The position numbers and the translations under genes were made by a program. From contig NZ_JBGGWB010000001.1 of the NCBI RefSeq assembly GCF_041321155.1, forward strand, positions 1,054,001 to 1,118,000: DNA of 64,000 bases. Reading direction: 5' to 3'. The DNA comes from Sphingomonas sp. IW22. GTDB taxonomy: Bacteria > Pseudomonadota > Alphaproteobacteria > Sphingomonadales > Sphingomonadaceae. Below, one piece after another: positions 9,903 to 18,842 of the stretch; within the stretch, counting starts at the first letter, position 1; the number at the start of each line of letters is the position of its first letter. The notes beneath the pieces are model-generated. The model was given only the letters and a program-made list of their open reading frames with translations. It was not told where the DNA came from and did not search any database.

Positions 9903-10385
9903 TCAGGCGATGCGGGGGGCCAGAACTGCCATCAGCGCCTCGCACCCCGCCGCATCCGCCGCGTCGAAACGCGCCGGGCTGGGACTGTCGAGATCGAGCA
10001 CGCCAATCAACCGCCCGTCATGGACGATCGGCACGACCAGTTCCGAACGGCTGGCCGCATCGCAGGCGATATGGCCGGGAAAGGCATGGACATCCTCAAC
10101 CCGCTGCGTCTCCCGCGTCTGGGCAGCGGTACCGCAAACCCCCTTGCCGAACGGGATGCGGATACACGCGGCCTTGCCCTGAAACGGGCCAAGCACCAGC
10201 TCGCCATCGACGTTGCGATAAAAGCCGGCCCAGTTCAGGTCGGGCATCACCTGCCAGATCAGCGCCGCCGCATTGGCCATGTTGGCGATGGCGTCGGGCT
10301 CTCCGTCGGTCAGCGCATCCAGCGCAGCGGTCAGGTCGCGATACAGGCCGGGCTTGTCGTCGGCCGCGATGTCAAAGGCGTACAT
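9903..10385 (-). CDS. msrC: Free methionine-(R)-sulfoxide reductase (GAF domain)
   Basis: A 160-residue single GAF-domain enzyme that reduces free L-methionine-(R)-sulfoxide. It carries the fRMsr signatures NWAGFYR, LGPFQGKAACIRIPFGKGVCG-type loop (given here in part) and HIACDAASRSE. The three cysteines used in catalysis and resolution are at C74, C84 and C108 with the same spacing as E. coli C84/C94/C118. It is probably cytosolic oxidative-stress repair. It is convergent with the exosortase-associated operon and stands alone. Confidence 0.92.
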   Translation of the reverse strand: MYAFDIAADDKPGLYRDLTAALDALTDGEPDAIANMANAAALIWQVMPDLNWAGFYRNVDGELVLGPFQGKAACIRIPFGKGVCGTAAQTRETQRVEDVHAFPGHIACDAASRSELVVPIVHDGRLIGVLDLDSPSPARFDAADAAGCEALMAVLAPRIA

Positions 10386-10412
10386 GCCGCGCCGATAGCC
10401 GCGCGGGACGGT

Positions 10413-10661
10413 TCAGTCGACCCATGACACTGCGGCGGCGGCATAACGATCATGCTGGGTATAGGCGACGGCGGCGGGCTGCACCGCGTCGGCGCTGCCG
10501 GCCGAGCGCAGATTGGACCCCTGATCGGGCAGCGAATAGCCCCGCATGCTGGCGTGCAGCGCCTCACCCGTGGCGAAGCTGCCCAGCATCATGCCCAGCG
10601 GCACGCCCAGCGCGACCACGGCAACCGACAGGACAATCAAAAGGCGAAACGTGCGAAACAT
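10413..10661 (-). CDS. Small membrane-anchored protein of unknown function
   Basis: An 82-residue protein with one N-terminal membrane segment (LLIVLSVAVVALGVPLGMML) followed by an Ala-rich exported tail without recognisable domain. I do not recognise the family. It follows a PHA-system-like gene on the same strand, and its ribosome binding site lies within the arm of a 9-bp inverted repeat, so its translation may depend on RNA structure. Confidence 0.55.
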   Translation of the reverse strand: MFRTFRLLIVLSVAVVALGVPLGMMLGSFATGEALHASMRGYSLPDQGSNLRSAGSADAVQPAAVAYTQHDRYAAAAVSWVD

Positions 10662-10671
10662 GCGGCCATCT

Positions 10672-10705
10672 CCCTGTCGGTCACAACAAAAAGGCGCCGA
10701 CAGGG
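10672..10705 (-). promoter_or_regulatory. Inverted repeat enclosing the RBS of the small membrane protein
   Basis: CCCTGTCGG and CCGACAGGG form a perfect 9-bp stem with a 16-base loop that contains CCTTTTTG on the minus strand. The downstream arm includes GGGAG, the likely ribosome binding site of the following ATG. It may mask that site or act as an intergenic attenuator. Confidence 0.45.
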
Positions 10706-10712
10706 TTCCCGG

Positions 10713-11018
10713 TCATTTCAGCAGCGATGGCCCATCCTTGACCAGCTTGGCGCGGATCTTGTCCGCAAACAGCGCCAGCATGGGCGGCAGGTCCACCTCG
10801 GCACGGACCCGGCCTTCCAGCAGCTCGATCTTCGCCGCCACACGCTGGCCCAGCGCCTGCATCGTGACCGTCATCAGCCGGTCGCTTTCCCAATGATGCT
10901 CGACGACCTCGCCACCGGGGATCATCGCGCCCAGCTTTCCGATGCCGCCGTCGATCCGCTGGCGCAGATCGTCATTCGACAGCTGGTGGGGGATTTCGAC
11001 CGTTACCGGGTCGCTCAT
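10713..11018 (-). CDS. Polyhydroxyalkanoic acid system family protein
   Basis: A 101-residue protein resembling the small PHA-granule-region family: an N-terminal VEIPHQLSNDDLRQRID segment, a central HHWESDRLMTVTMQALGQ strand region and a terminal FADKIRAKLVKDGPSLL helix. It is thought to be associated with PHA or inclusion metabolism, but its biochemical role is not established. The start was placed one base after the VOC-protein stop, with GGAG in the end of that gene acting as its ribosome binding site, so the two are translationally linked. Confidence 0.7.
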   Translation of the reverse strand: MSDPVTVEIPHQLSNDDLRQRIDGGIGKLGAMIPGGEVVEHHWESDRLMTVTMQALGQRVAAKIELLEGRVRAEVDLPPMLALFADKIRAKLVKDGPSLLK

Positions 11019-11019
11019 G

Positions 11020-11448
11020 TCATTGCTCCGTGGCGAAAAGTTGCGCGTCGTCGGCAAACGCCTTGAACTCAAGGGCGTTGCCGCTGGGGTCGCGAAAGAA
11101 CATCGTCGCCTGTTCGCCGGGCCGCCCCTTGAAGCGGATATGCGGGGCGATGCCGAACGTGATGCCCGCTGCCTCTACCCGTTCGGCCAATGCGTGCCAG
11201 TCATCCATCGTCAGCACGACGCCGAAATGCGGCACGGGCACGTCATGCCCGTCGACCGGGTTGGTGTGCCCCGCCGGCCGCGCGCCGGGGTCGAGATGGG
11301 CGACGATCTGGTGGCCCATCAGGTCGAAGTCGATCCACTGTTCGCTCGATCGCCCTTCGCGACAACCCAGCACATCGCCGTAAAAGGCGCGCGCGGCGGC
11401 AAGATCATGGACGGGAAAGGCAAGATGAAAGGGGCGCAGGCTGCTCAT
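11020..11448 (-). CDS. VOC-superfamily (glyoxalase/dioxygenase-fold) protein
   Basis: A 142-residue vicinal-oxygen-chelate protein with paired beta-alpha-beta-beta-beta modules. It begins [23 protein letters not shown] and ends [15 protein letters not shown], so the metal-ligand His and Glu positions of glyoxalase-like enzymes are kept. Substrate cannot be assigned. It starts at the internal ATG (MSSLRPF) and precedes the PHA-related gene with a one-base gap. Confidence 0.8.
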   Translation of the reverse strand: MSSLRPFHLAFPVHDLAAARAFYGDVLGCREGRSSEQWIDFDLMGHQIVAHLDPGARPAGHTNPVDGHDVPVPHFGVVLTMDDWHALAERVEAAGITFGIAPHIRFKGRPGEQATMFFRDPSGNALEFKAFADDAQLFATEQ

Positions 11449-11475
11449 CCCCCACCCCTGCCACAACCACGCGGC

Positions 11476-11506
11476 AAAAGGGAGGCCGCGACGCGCGCGA
11501 CCTCCC
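11476..11506 (-). terminator. Terminator after the small secreted protein gene
   Basis: On the minus strand GGGAGGTCGCG pairs with CGCGGCCTCCC (one G-U), followed by TTTTG. It lies directly after the stop of the upstream secreted-protein gene. Confidence 0.75.
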
Positions 11507-11529
11507 TATCCCTGTTGCCCAATCGGAAA

Positions 11530-11874
11530 TCAGTAGCGCGGCACCGCGACCAGTGCGGCAACCTCTGGCTCGACCGTCACCGTGCCCCGGCGCAGCACGA
11601 CACCATCCTCGGCCATTTCCTTGATGAAATCGGTCTCGGCATCAGCGACTTCGCGCTCGAATTCGGCGATCACCTCGGCACGGTCGGCGTCGCTGTCGGC
11701 GCCGCGCAGGTCGTTTTTCAGCTCCCGGCGCGCTTCGGACAGGTCGGTCTTGTAGTCCAGATAATGCGAATTGCTGTCGTCGAACATGCCGGCATATTTG
11801 TCGCCGGCCATGGCGGCGGGGGCGGCAGTCAGCGCCGCGATAGCTGCGGCGCAGGCGAACATAGGCTTGATCAT
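11530..11874 (-). CDS. Small exported protein of unknown function
   Basis: A 114-residue protein with a clear Sec signal peptide (ACAAAIAALTAAPAAMA, cleavage before GDKY) and a mature part rich in charged residues that is probably helical (YKTDLSEARRELKNDLR, then AEFEREVADAETDFIKEM). No family recognised. A good AGGAG site precedes the ATG by eight bases and a terminator follows, so it is an independent gene. Confidence 0.65.
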   Translation of the reverse strand: MIKPMFACAAAIAALTAAPAAMAGDKYAGMFDDSNSHYLDYKTDLSEARRELKNDLRGADSDADRAEVIAEFEREVADAETDFIKEMAEDGVVLRRGTVTVEPEVAALVAVPRY

Positions 11875-12084
11875 CGTCTTGCTCCTTGCTCGTTGCGAAC
11901 AGGGGACAAAACAATGGGCGCCCGGTCGCCGTTCCTTTATCGGGGGTTCAGGAAGCGGCCAACCGCGACTGGACGCACAGCGACTTTCCAATGTTAACAG
12001 GCATTTGGGCCGCCTGTAATGCGACCAACACCTAGCCGTTCCGCGCGACGAAACGTGCCATGCGGCCGCCGGGTCGAGTTGCGC

Positions 12085-13881
12085 TCAAGCCTTGTAAAGT
12101 GCGTCCAGCCGCTCGCCATAGACGCGCTTCAGGATATGGCGGCGGATTTTCAGGCTGGGGGTCATTTGCTGGTTCTCGATCGCAAAGGGTTCGTCGGCGA
12201 TGATGAACCGACGCACACGCTCGATCTGGGACAGGTCCTGGTTCACCCGCTCCACCGCCGCGCTCAGGGCCGCACGATATTCTGGGTTGCGTGATAGGGC
12301 CGCGAAATCGCAACTGGCGCCACCCTTGGCGCAAAAACTCTGCGTCCATTCGGGGTCGGGCACCAGCACCGCCACCATATAAGGCTTGCGGTCGCCATAG
12401 ATCATTGCCTGCACGATCTCGTTCTGCAGGGTCAGCATCCCCTCGATCTTTTGCGGGGCGACATTGTCGCCCTTGTCATTGACGATGATGTCCTTCTTGC
12501 GATCGGTGATCTTGATGCGGCCCTTGTCGTCGATGATGCCGATATCCCCGGTGTGCAGCCACCCCTCCTTCAGCACGCGCGCGGTTTCGGCGTCATTCCG
12601 CCAGTAACCGTGCATCACCAGTTCCCCGCGAACCAGGATTTCGCCGTCATCGGCGATCCGCACCTCGGTATTGACCAGCGGCGGACCGACCGTGTCCATC
12701 TTCAGCCCCGCCGACGGGCGGTTGCACGAAATGACGGGTGCCGCTTCGGTCTGGCCATAGCCTTGCAGAAACGTCAGGCCCAATGCCTGAAAGAAATTGC
12801 CGACTTCCGGGTTCAGCGGCGCGCCGCCCGACACCATCGCCTTCATCCGGCCGCCGAACCGCTTGGCGATCTTGGGCTTCAGCAGTTGGTTGACGGCCAG
12901 CTGCGCGGGCAGGTCGCCGATCGGCGTGCGGCCCGTGATGACGCGCTTTCCCTCGATCTCGACCGCGCGGTCCAGCAGCCAGGCGGGCAGCTTGCCCTGT
13001 TTCTCGATCGCCTTGGAAATGCGCTGGCGCAGCACTTCGAACAGTCGCGGCACCACGACCATGATCGTCGGGCGCGTCTCCTCGATATTCGACGCCAGCT
13101 TGTCCAGCCCTTCGGCGTAATAGATTTCGGCGCCCAGCCCGATGGGAAAATGCTGCCCGCCCGTATGTTCATAAGCGTGGCTGAGCGGCAGGAACGACAG
13201 GAACACTTCCTCTTCCCAGCCGAAATCCTCGCTGATGACCGTGCAGCATCCCTCCACATTGTGCAGGATCGCGCCGTGATGCTGCATCACGCCACGCGGG
13301 CTGCCCCCCGTGCCGCTGGTATAGATGATGCAGGCCAGATCACCGCGCTTGAAAAAGGCCTGTGCGGCCATTGTGTCGGCGCTGGTCGGATGATCGGCGA
13401 TCAGATCCGCCCATTGGTGATATTCCAGCGCGCCCGACTGACTGGCACGAAGCGGCTCGATGCCGATGATATGCTGCGCCGTGCCCGCGCGGATGGCGGC
13501 CGGCAACAATGTGCGCGCCAGCTTTGCATCCGACACGATGATCGCCCGCGCGCCCGAATTTTCGATGATGTGCTGGTGATCGCGTTCGGTGTTGGTGGTG
13601 TAGGTCGGCACCGTCACGCAACCCGCCGCCATGATCGCCAGGTCGCTGATGCACCATTCGGGCCGGTTCTCGCTGACCAGCATCACCCGCTCGCCGGGGT
13701 TCAGGCCCAGCGACTTGATCGCTGTGGCCAGCGACGCGACCTGATCGGCGGCTTCGGCCCAGCTGGTCGACACCCATTTGCCGTCGCGTTTGGCCCACAG
13801 GAACGGCCTGCTCCCCCGTTCGCGCGCACGGGCGAAGAACATCGTCACCAGATTGGGAAAGTGTTCGAGCTTGCGCGACAT
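12085..13881 (-). CDS. Long-chain fatty acid-CoA ligase (AMP-forming)
   Basis: A 598-residue ANL enzyme of the long-chain acyl-CoA synthetase type, larger than the exosortase-linked ligase. It activates fatty acids with ATP and CoA. Visible motifs are ACIIYTSGTGGSPRGVMQHH (ATP/AMP P-loop), LQGYGQTEAAPVISCNRP (acyl-adenylate site), WLHTGDIGIIDDKGRIKITD and the late KDIIVNDKGDNVAPQKIE hinge. The start MSRKLEHFPN has AGGA upstream; longer open reading frame towards ggt is not coding. It is divergent from ggt with about 170 bases between. Confidence 0.9.
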   Translation of the reverse strand: MSRKLEHFPNLVTMFFARARERGSRPFLWAKRDGKWVSTSWAEAADQVASLATAIKSLGLNPGERVMLVSENRPEWCISDLAIMAAGCVTVPTYTTNTERDHQHIIENSGARAIIVSDAKLARTLLPAAIRAGTAQHIIGIEPLRASQSGALEYHQWADLIADHPTSADTMAAQAFFKRGDLACIIYTSGTGGSPRGVMQHHGAILHNVEGCCTVISEDFGWEEEVFLSFLPLSHAYEHTGGQHFPIGLGAEIYYAEGLDKLASNIEETRPTIMVVVPRLFEVLRQRISKAIEKQGKLPAWLLDRAVEIEGKRVITGRTPIGDLPAQLAVNQLLKPKIAKRFGGRMKAMVSGGAPLNPEVGNFFQALGLTFLQGYGQTEAAPVISCNRPSAGLKMDTVGPPLVNTEVRIADDGEILVRGELVMHGYWRNDAETARVLKEGWLHTGDIGIIDDKGRIKITDRKKDIIVNDKGDNVAPQKIEGMLTLQNEIVQAMIYGDRKPYMVAVLVPDPEWTQSFCAKGGASCDFAALSRNPEYRAALSAAVERVNQDLSQIERVRRFIIADEPFAIENQQMTPSLKIRRHILKRVYGERLDALYKA

Positions 13882-14055
13882 CGGGTTCCTGCTCCTGCGG
13901 GCGCCCCGGCGGGTCGCCGCTTCCTTTTTTCCCTGATACTTCGGCTTTTGCGGGCGGCATAGCCCGCCGATGCGAACCGGCGGTTGGCGCGCGCGCGCCG
14001 CTGCCCTATCGCGAGTGCGAACGGTCCGCTCGAGACCGCATGACAGGGAACCCCC

Positions 14056-15795
14056 ATGATGCGCCTCCTCCGCCCCCTTGCCGCCATGGCTGCAACCGCC
14101 GCACTGACGCTGGCGGGTTGCGCCCCGGCTCCGCACGCCGCCACGCTGGGCAAGGCCGCAAGCGCAGCCCCCGCCGCAAAACAGATGTTCGTGGTCGCCG
14201 CCAACCCGCTGGCAGCAGAGGCGGGCATGGCCGTGTTGCGCCGGGGCGGCAGCGCCGTGGACGCGGCCATTGCGGTGCAGGCGATGCTGTCGCTGGTCGA
14301 ACCGCAAAGTTCCGGCATGGGCGGCGGCGCGTTCATGACCTATTTCGATGCTTCGGCCGAGCGGGTCCGCGTCTATGACGGGCGCGAAAAGGCGCCGGCG
14401 GGGGCGACGCCGTCGATGTTCCTCGGCCCCGATGGCAAGCCGCTGCCCTTTCGGCAGGCGGTAGTCAGCGGGCGTGCGACCGGCGTGCCCGGCGCTGTGG
14501 CGATGCTGGCGGCGGCGCACCGCGCACATGGCAAGCTGCCATGGTCCAGCCTGTTCACCGATGCAGAGCGGACGGCGCGGGACGGCTTCACCGTCTCCCC
14601 CCGCCTGGCCCGCTTCCTGACCGGCAGCTTCCCCCAGCTTCAGGCGCCCGACGCGCGCCGTTATTTCACCGAGGCCGATGGCACGCTGCTCGACGCGGGC
14701 GACCGGCTGACCAATCCCGATTACGCCGCCTTTCTCGGTCGCCTCGCGGCTCAGGGCCCGGACGCGCTGTACAAGGGGCAGACCGCCGCACGCATCGTCC
14801 AGAAAACACGCGCTGCCCCGCTGGAAGGCACGATGACGCTGGCCGACCTTGCCGCCTACAAACCCGTCGAGCGAGAGGCGCTGTGTGAGCCGTGGGCGGG
14901 CTATCGCGCCTGCGTGCCGCCGCCGCCATCATCGGGTGTCGGCATGCTGATGCTGCTCAAGTTGCTGGAGCGCACCGACATCGCCCGGCGCGGGCCGACC
15001 GACCCACAGGCATGGTTCCTGTTCGAAGAGGCCAACCGCGTGATGTTCGCCGACCGCGACCGTTATGTCGGCGACCCCGCCTTTGTCCGCGTGCCGGTCA
15101 AGGGGATGCTCGACCCCGCCTATCTCGACAAGCGCGCGGCGCTGATCGGGGACCGGGCGGGTGCGCCGCCAGCCTATGGCACCCCCGCCGGCGCGCCTGT
15201 CGTCGGCGCCGACCGTACCGCCGAACCGGCGGGCACCACGCATTTCATCGTCGGTGACGCCCGCGGCAATGTCGTGTCGATCACCTCGACGGTCGAATCG
15301 ATCTTCGGCACCGGCCGCATGGTCGACGGCTTTTTCCTGAACAATCAGCTGACCGATTTCAGCTTCTCCCCGACCGAGTCCGACGGCACGCCCGCCGCCA
15401 ATGCGGTCGGGGGGGGCAAGCGGCCGCGCTCGTCGATGACGCCAATGATTCTGGTCGACGCACAGGGCCGGTTCGCCGGTGCGATCGGCTCGGCGGGCGG
15501 CAATGCCATCCTGCCCTATGTCGGCAAGTCGCTGGTCGCCAGCGTGTGGTGGGGCCTGTCGATGCAGGAAGCGCTGGCGCTGCCCAATCTGGTCGCGCGC
15601 GGGCGCGGGATGAGCGGTGAAGTCGGCAAGTTCGCGCCCGGCGTGATCCAGGGGCTGGCCGCGCGCGGCGTGACGCTGACGCCGGGTCAGGGTGAGGATT
15701 CGGGCGTCCACGCCGTGCTGGTCCGCGATGGCCGCATCGACGGCGGCTACGACCCCCGGCGGGAGGGGCGCGTGCTGGTCGAACCGGCACGCTGA
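14056..15795 (+). CDS. ggt: Gamma-glutamyltransferase (putative lipoprotein)
   Basis: A 579-residue Ntn-hydrolase that cleaves the gamma-glutamyl bond of glutathione in the periplasm or on the outer membrane. It starts with a signal peptide ending in the lipobox LAGC, so membrane anchoring is likely. The autoprocessing nucleophile is T394 in GTTHFIVGD, giving a large and a small subunit. The gamma-glutamyl-binding region SSGMGGGAFM and the GKRPRSSMTP segment are also present. An AGGGA ribosome site precedes the ATG. It is next to the glutathione-dependent formaldehyde genes, which may be coincidental. Confidence 0.93.
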   Translation: MMRLLRPLAAMAATAALTLAGCAPAPHAATLGKAASAAPAAKQMFVVAANPLAAEAGMAVLRRGGSAVDAAIAVQAMLSLVEPQSSGMGGGAFMTYFDASAERVRVYDGREKAPAGATPSMFLGPDGKPLPFRQAVVSGRATGVPGAVAMLAAAHRAHGKLPWSSLFTDAERTARDGFTVSPRLARFLTGSFPQLQAPDARRYFTEADGTLLDAGDRLTNPDYAAFLGRLAAQGPDALYKGQTAARIVQKTRAAPLEGTMTLADLAAYKPVEREALCEPWAGYRACVPPPPSSGVGMLMLLKLLERTDIARRGPTDPQAWFLFEEANRVMFADRDRYVGDPAFVRVPVKGMLDPAYLDKRAALIGDRAGAPPAYGTPAGAPVVGADRTAEPAGTTHFIVGDARGNVVSITSTVESIFGTGRMVDGFFLNNQLTDFSFSPTESDGTPAANAVGGGKRPRSSMTPMILVDAQGRFAGAIGSAGGNAILPYVGKSLVASVWWGLSMQEALALPNLVARGRGMSGEVGKFAPGVIQGLAARGVTLTPGQGEDSGVHAVLVRDGRIDGGYDPRREGRVLVEPAR

Positions 15796-15802
15796 CCCCC
15801 GC

Positions 15803-16645
15803 TTATTTCAACCGGGCAGCGTGCCAGGCCAGATGATCGGCCATGAAGGTCGAGATGAAATAATAGCTGTGGTCATATCCCGAATGCAGGCGGAAGGTCA
15901 GGTCGATCCCGGCCTTCTCGCATGCCGCCGCCAGCAGATGCGGGCGAAGCTGCTCGACCAGGAAATTGTCCGCTGCACCCTGATCCACCAGCAGCGCGTC
16001 GACCCGCGCGCCGTCCTCGATCAAGGCGACGGCATCGTGCCGCCGCCACGCGGCGTGGTCCTGCCCCAGATAACCGCCCAGCGCCTTGTGCCCCCACGGC
16101 ACCTGTGACGGCGCGACGATCGGCGCAAAGGCGCTGATGGCGCGAAACCGCTCCGCATGGGTCAGGCCGATGGTCAGCGCGCCGTGGCCGCCCATCGAAT
16201 GCCCCATGATCGACTGACGATCCATGTCCGCGGAAAATTGCGCGCCGATCAGCGCGGGCAGTTCTTCGGTGACATAGGACCACATGGCATAATGCCGATC
16301 GAACGGCGCCTGTGTCGCATCGACATAGAATCCGGCGCCCAGTCCGAAATCATAGGCGCCGTCGGGATCGTCCGGCACCCCCTCCCCGCGCGGCGACGTG
16401 TCGGGCGCAACGAATATCAGCCCGTGTTCGGCACATGCCCGGCGATATTCGCCCTTCTCGGTCACATTGGCATGGGTGCAGGTCAGGCCCGACAGATACC
16501 AGACCACCGGCAACCGCGCCCCCGGCGCATGATCGGGAACATAGACCGAAAAGGTCATGTCGGTTCCCGTCGCGCTCGACGCATGGCGATAAACACCCTG
16601 CGTCCCGCCAAAGGCGCGCGCGGTCGAGACGGTTTCGATCGTCAT
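15803..16645 (-). CDS. fghA: S-formylglutathione hydrolase
   Basis: A 280-residue esterase-D-type alpha/beta hydrolase that splits S-formylglutathione into formate and glutathione, the last step of glutathione-dependent formaldehyde oxidation. The nucleophile elbow is GHSMGGHGAL, the oxyanion region reads VVWYLSGLTCTHANVTEKG, and the C-terminal histidine is in GYDHSYYFI. Its start overlaps the VOC gene stop as ATGA. With the VOC protein and the upstream dehydrogenase it forms a coherent detoxification operon. Confidence 0.95.
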   Translation of the reverse strand: MTIETVSTARAFGGTQGVYRHASSATGTDMTFSVYVPDHAPGARLPVVWYLSGLTCTHANVTEKGEYRRACAEHGLIFVAPDTSPRGEGVPDDPDGAYDFGLGAGFYVDATQAPFDRHYAMWSYVTEELPALIGAQFSADMDRQSIMGHSMGGHGALTIGLTHAERFRAISAFAPIVAPSQVPWGHKALGGYLGQDHAAWRRHDAVALIEDGARVDALLVDQGAADNFLVEQLRPHLLAAACEKAGIDLTFRLHSGYDHSYYFISTFMADHLAWHAARLK

Positions 16646-17034
16646 GCGCCGCCCATCATCTTGAGCGCGCACAGCTTGTTGCCGTCGGGGTCGCGCAGAT
16701 AGGCGAGATAGATGCCGCCGCGCGCGCCCTTGTCGCGAATGCCCGGCGGATCCTCGCACGCGGTGCCGCCATGGGCCAGGCCTGCGGCGTGCCAGGCATC
16801 ACCCTGTTCCGGGCTGTCGACGGCAAAGCCGATCGTCACGCCATTGCCGTCGCTGGCCGCTTCCCCGTCCAGCGGTTCGCCCACGATCAGCATCGCGCTG
16901 TCGCGCTGCCAGAACCAGCGATTGCGGTCGGTGTCCTTCCAGCTTTTGGCGCCGCCCAGCGCATCCATGATCGCGTCATAGAAGCGCTTGGACCGCTCGA
17001 CATCATTGCTGCCCAGATGAATGTGGCTGAACAT
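16642..17034 (-). CDS. VOC-superfamily protein of the formaldehyde operon
   Basis: A 130-residue glyoxalase/bleomycin-resistance-fold protein (FSHIHLGSNDVERSKRFYDA at the start, IYLAYLRDPDGNKLCALK at the end). The expected terminal Glu ligand of many metal-dependent members is replaced by Cys (KLCAL), so metal binding is doubtful. It sits 22 bases after the dehydrogenase and overlaps fghA by four bases, a conserved arrangement in proteobacterial formaldehyde operons. Function unknown. Confidence 0.85.
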   Translation of the reverse strand: MFSHIHLGSNDVERSKRFYDAIMDALGGAKSWKDTDRNRWFWQRDSAMLIVGEPLDGEAASDGNGVTIGFAVDSPEQGDAWHAAGLAHGGTACEDPPGIRDKGARGGIYLAYLRDPDGNKLCALKMMGGA

Positions 17035-17056
17035 CGCAGGTCCTCCCCTTTTCCGC

Positions 17057-18169
17057 TCAGTAAACCACAACGCTGCGGATGCTTTCGCCCGCATGCATCA
17101 GGTCGAAGCCCTTGTTGATTTCCTCAAGGCTCAGGACATGGGTGATCATCGGGTCGATCTGGATTTTTCCGTCCATGTACCAGTCGACGATCTTGGGCAC
17201 GTCGGTCCGGCCCTTGGCGCCACCGAACGCCGTGCCGCGCCAGTTGCGGCCCGTGACCAGCTGGAACGGGCGGGTTGCGATCTCCTTGCCCGCCTCGGCC
17301 ACGCCGATGATCACGCTGGTGCCCCAGCCACGATGGCAGGATTCCAGCGCGGTGCGCATCACCTCGACATTGCCCGTGCAGTCAAAGCTATAATCGGCGC
17401 CGCCATCGGTCAGCTCCAGCACCTTCGCGATCGTGTCCTCACGCGAGAGGCCCCTGGAATTGAGGAAATCGGTCATGCCGAAACGGCGGCCCCATTCCTC
17501 ACGATCGGCATTGATGTCGACGCCGATGATCTTGCCCGCACCCGCCAGCTTCGCGCCCTGAATCACGTTCAGGCCGATGCCGCCCAGGCCGAACACCACG
17601 ACATTGTCGCCCACCTGCACCTTGGCGGTGTTGACCACCGCGCCCACGCCCGTCGTCACGCCGCAGCCGATATAGCAGCTGGTCTTGAACGGCGCGTCCT
17701 CACGGATTTTGGCGACCGCGATTTCGGGCAGGACGGTAAAGTTCGAAAAGGTGGAACAGCCCATATAGTGAAAGATCGGCTGGCCCTTGTACGAAAAGCG
17801 GGTGGTGCCGTCCGGCATCAGCCCCTTGCCCTGCGTCGCGCGGATCGCGGTGCACAGGTTGGTCTTGCCCGACAGGCACGACTTACACTGGCGGCATTCG
17901 GGGGTGTAGAGCGGGATGACGTGGTCGCCGGGTACCACGCTGGTCACGCCCGCGCCCACTTCGCGCACGATGCCCGCGCCTTCATGGCCCAGCACGCTGG
18001 GAAAGATTCCCTCGCTGTCCAACCCGTCCAGCGTATAGGCATCGGTATGGCAGATGCCGGTCGCCATGATTTCGACCAGCACTTCGCCCGCCTTTGGCCC
18101 CTCAAGATCGAGTTCGACGATTTCGAGCGGCTTTTTCGCTTCGAACGCGACGGCGGCGCGGGTCTTCAT
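17057..18169 (-). CDS. frmA: S-(hydroxymethyl)glutathione dehydrogenase / class III alcohol dehydrogenase
   Basis: A 370-residue zinc-dependent medium-chain dehydrogenase that oxidises S-hydroxymethylglutathione with NAD+. Catalytic zinc ligands are in GICHTDAY and GHEGAG; the structural zinc loop has four Cys in [17 protein letters not shown]; the Rossmann motif is [18 protein letters not shown]. An AGGGAG site precedes the ATG by eight bases. First gene of the operon with the VOC protein and fghA. No FrmR-type repressor gene is seen beside it. Confidence 0.95.
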   Translation of the reverse strand: MKTRAAVAFEAKKPLEIVELDLEGPKAGEVLVEIMATGICHTDAYTLDGLDSEGIFPSVLGHEGAGIVREVGAGVTSVVPGDHVIPLYTPECRQCKSCLSGKTNLCTAIRATQGKGLMPDGTTRFSYKGQPIFHYMGCSTFSNFTVLPEIAVAKIREDAPFKTSCYIGCGVTTGVGAVVNTAKVQVGDNVVVFGLGGIGLNVIQGAKLAGAGKIIGVDINADREEWGRRFGMTDFLNSRGLSREDTIAKVLELTDGGADYSFDCTGNVEVMRTALESCHRGWGTSVIIGVAEAGKEIATRPFQLVTGRNWRGTAFGGAKGRTDVPKIVDWYMDGKIQIDPMITHVLSLEEINKGFDLMHAGESIRSVVVY

Positions 18170-18335
18170 ACCGGTTGCTCCCTGAATGCTGTTGTTGCCG
18201 CCATATGGGCCAGCCGGCGATGGATTTGAACCATTCGGCGGCTGAAACAATGTTGCGTTGCATACAATTTTTACGGGCATTTGCGTTCGTATACCCTTGA
18301 CGCAAAATGCTGCATGGGCGAAGCGTCCGGCCCGT

Positions 18336-18713
18336 ATGAAGAACATTCTCCCCCTCGCCGCGGCTGCTGCCGCCCTGTCGCTCGCCGCCTGCAACAATGA
18401 GCCTGAGGTGATCGACACCCGCCCGCGCGATCCGTACGCTGCGGAACTCGCAAATGCCGCGCCCGTCGAACTGCCGCCCGCCATGAAGGCCTCGGTCTCG
18501 TTCCGCTGCAAGGACAACAGCCTGCTGTATGTCGACTTCTTCCAGGGCGACAAGCTGGCCAACCTGCGCACCGAAAAGGGCGGCACCCCGACCGCGCTGA
18601 CCGCCGAGGAAGCGGGCCAGCCGCTGACGGCCGAAGGCTATTCGCTGACCGGCGACGAAGAGAACATCACGGTCAAGGTGCCTGGCAAGGACGAGATGAC
18701 CTGCCACGTCTGA
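18336..18713 (+). CDS. Small lipoprotein, possibly MliC-like
   Basis: A 125-residue protein with a lipoprotein signal ending in LAAC. The mature part has two cysteines far apart ([13 protein letters not shown] and EMTCHV) and alternating beta strands, a layout that recalls the MliC lysozyme-inhibitor domain, although the match is weak. It is divergent from frmA and ends in a strong terminator, so it is transcribed alone. Confidence 0.6.
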   Translation: MKNILPLAAAAAALSLAACNNEPEVIDTRPRDPYAAELANAAPVELPPAMKASVSFRCKDNSLLYVDFFQGDKLANLRTEKGGTPTALTAEEAGQPLTAEGYSLTGDEENITVKVPGKDEMTCHV

Positions 18714-18734
18714 TCCTGTACGATCCGAACAACG

Positions 18735-18770
18735 AAAGGGCCGGTGGCAAAGCGCCTCCCGGCCCTTTTT
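18735..18770 (+). terminator. Rho-independent terminator after the lipoprotein gene
   Basis: AAAGGGCCGG pairs with CCGGCCCTTT around a 14-base loop and ends in a T run, 20 bases after the stop codon. Confidence 0.88.
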
Positions 18771-18842
18771 GCTGCCCGCACCTCTTGCGTGCCCCGCATG
18801 GGCAAGGCAGCTTTGGCGGAACCGAGGAAAGGGCCAAGCTAC

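Noticed and set aside
18222..18232. GGTTCAAATCC on the minus strand, like a tRNA T-loop (B box)
   Set aside because: No acceptor, D or anticodon arms can be built around it; it lies in the frmA/lipoprotein promoter region.
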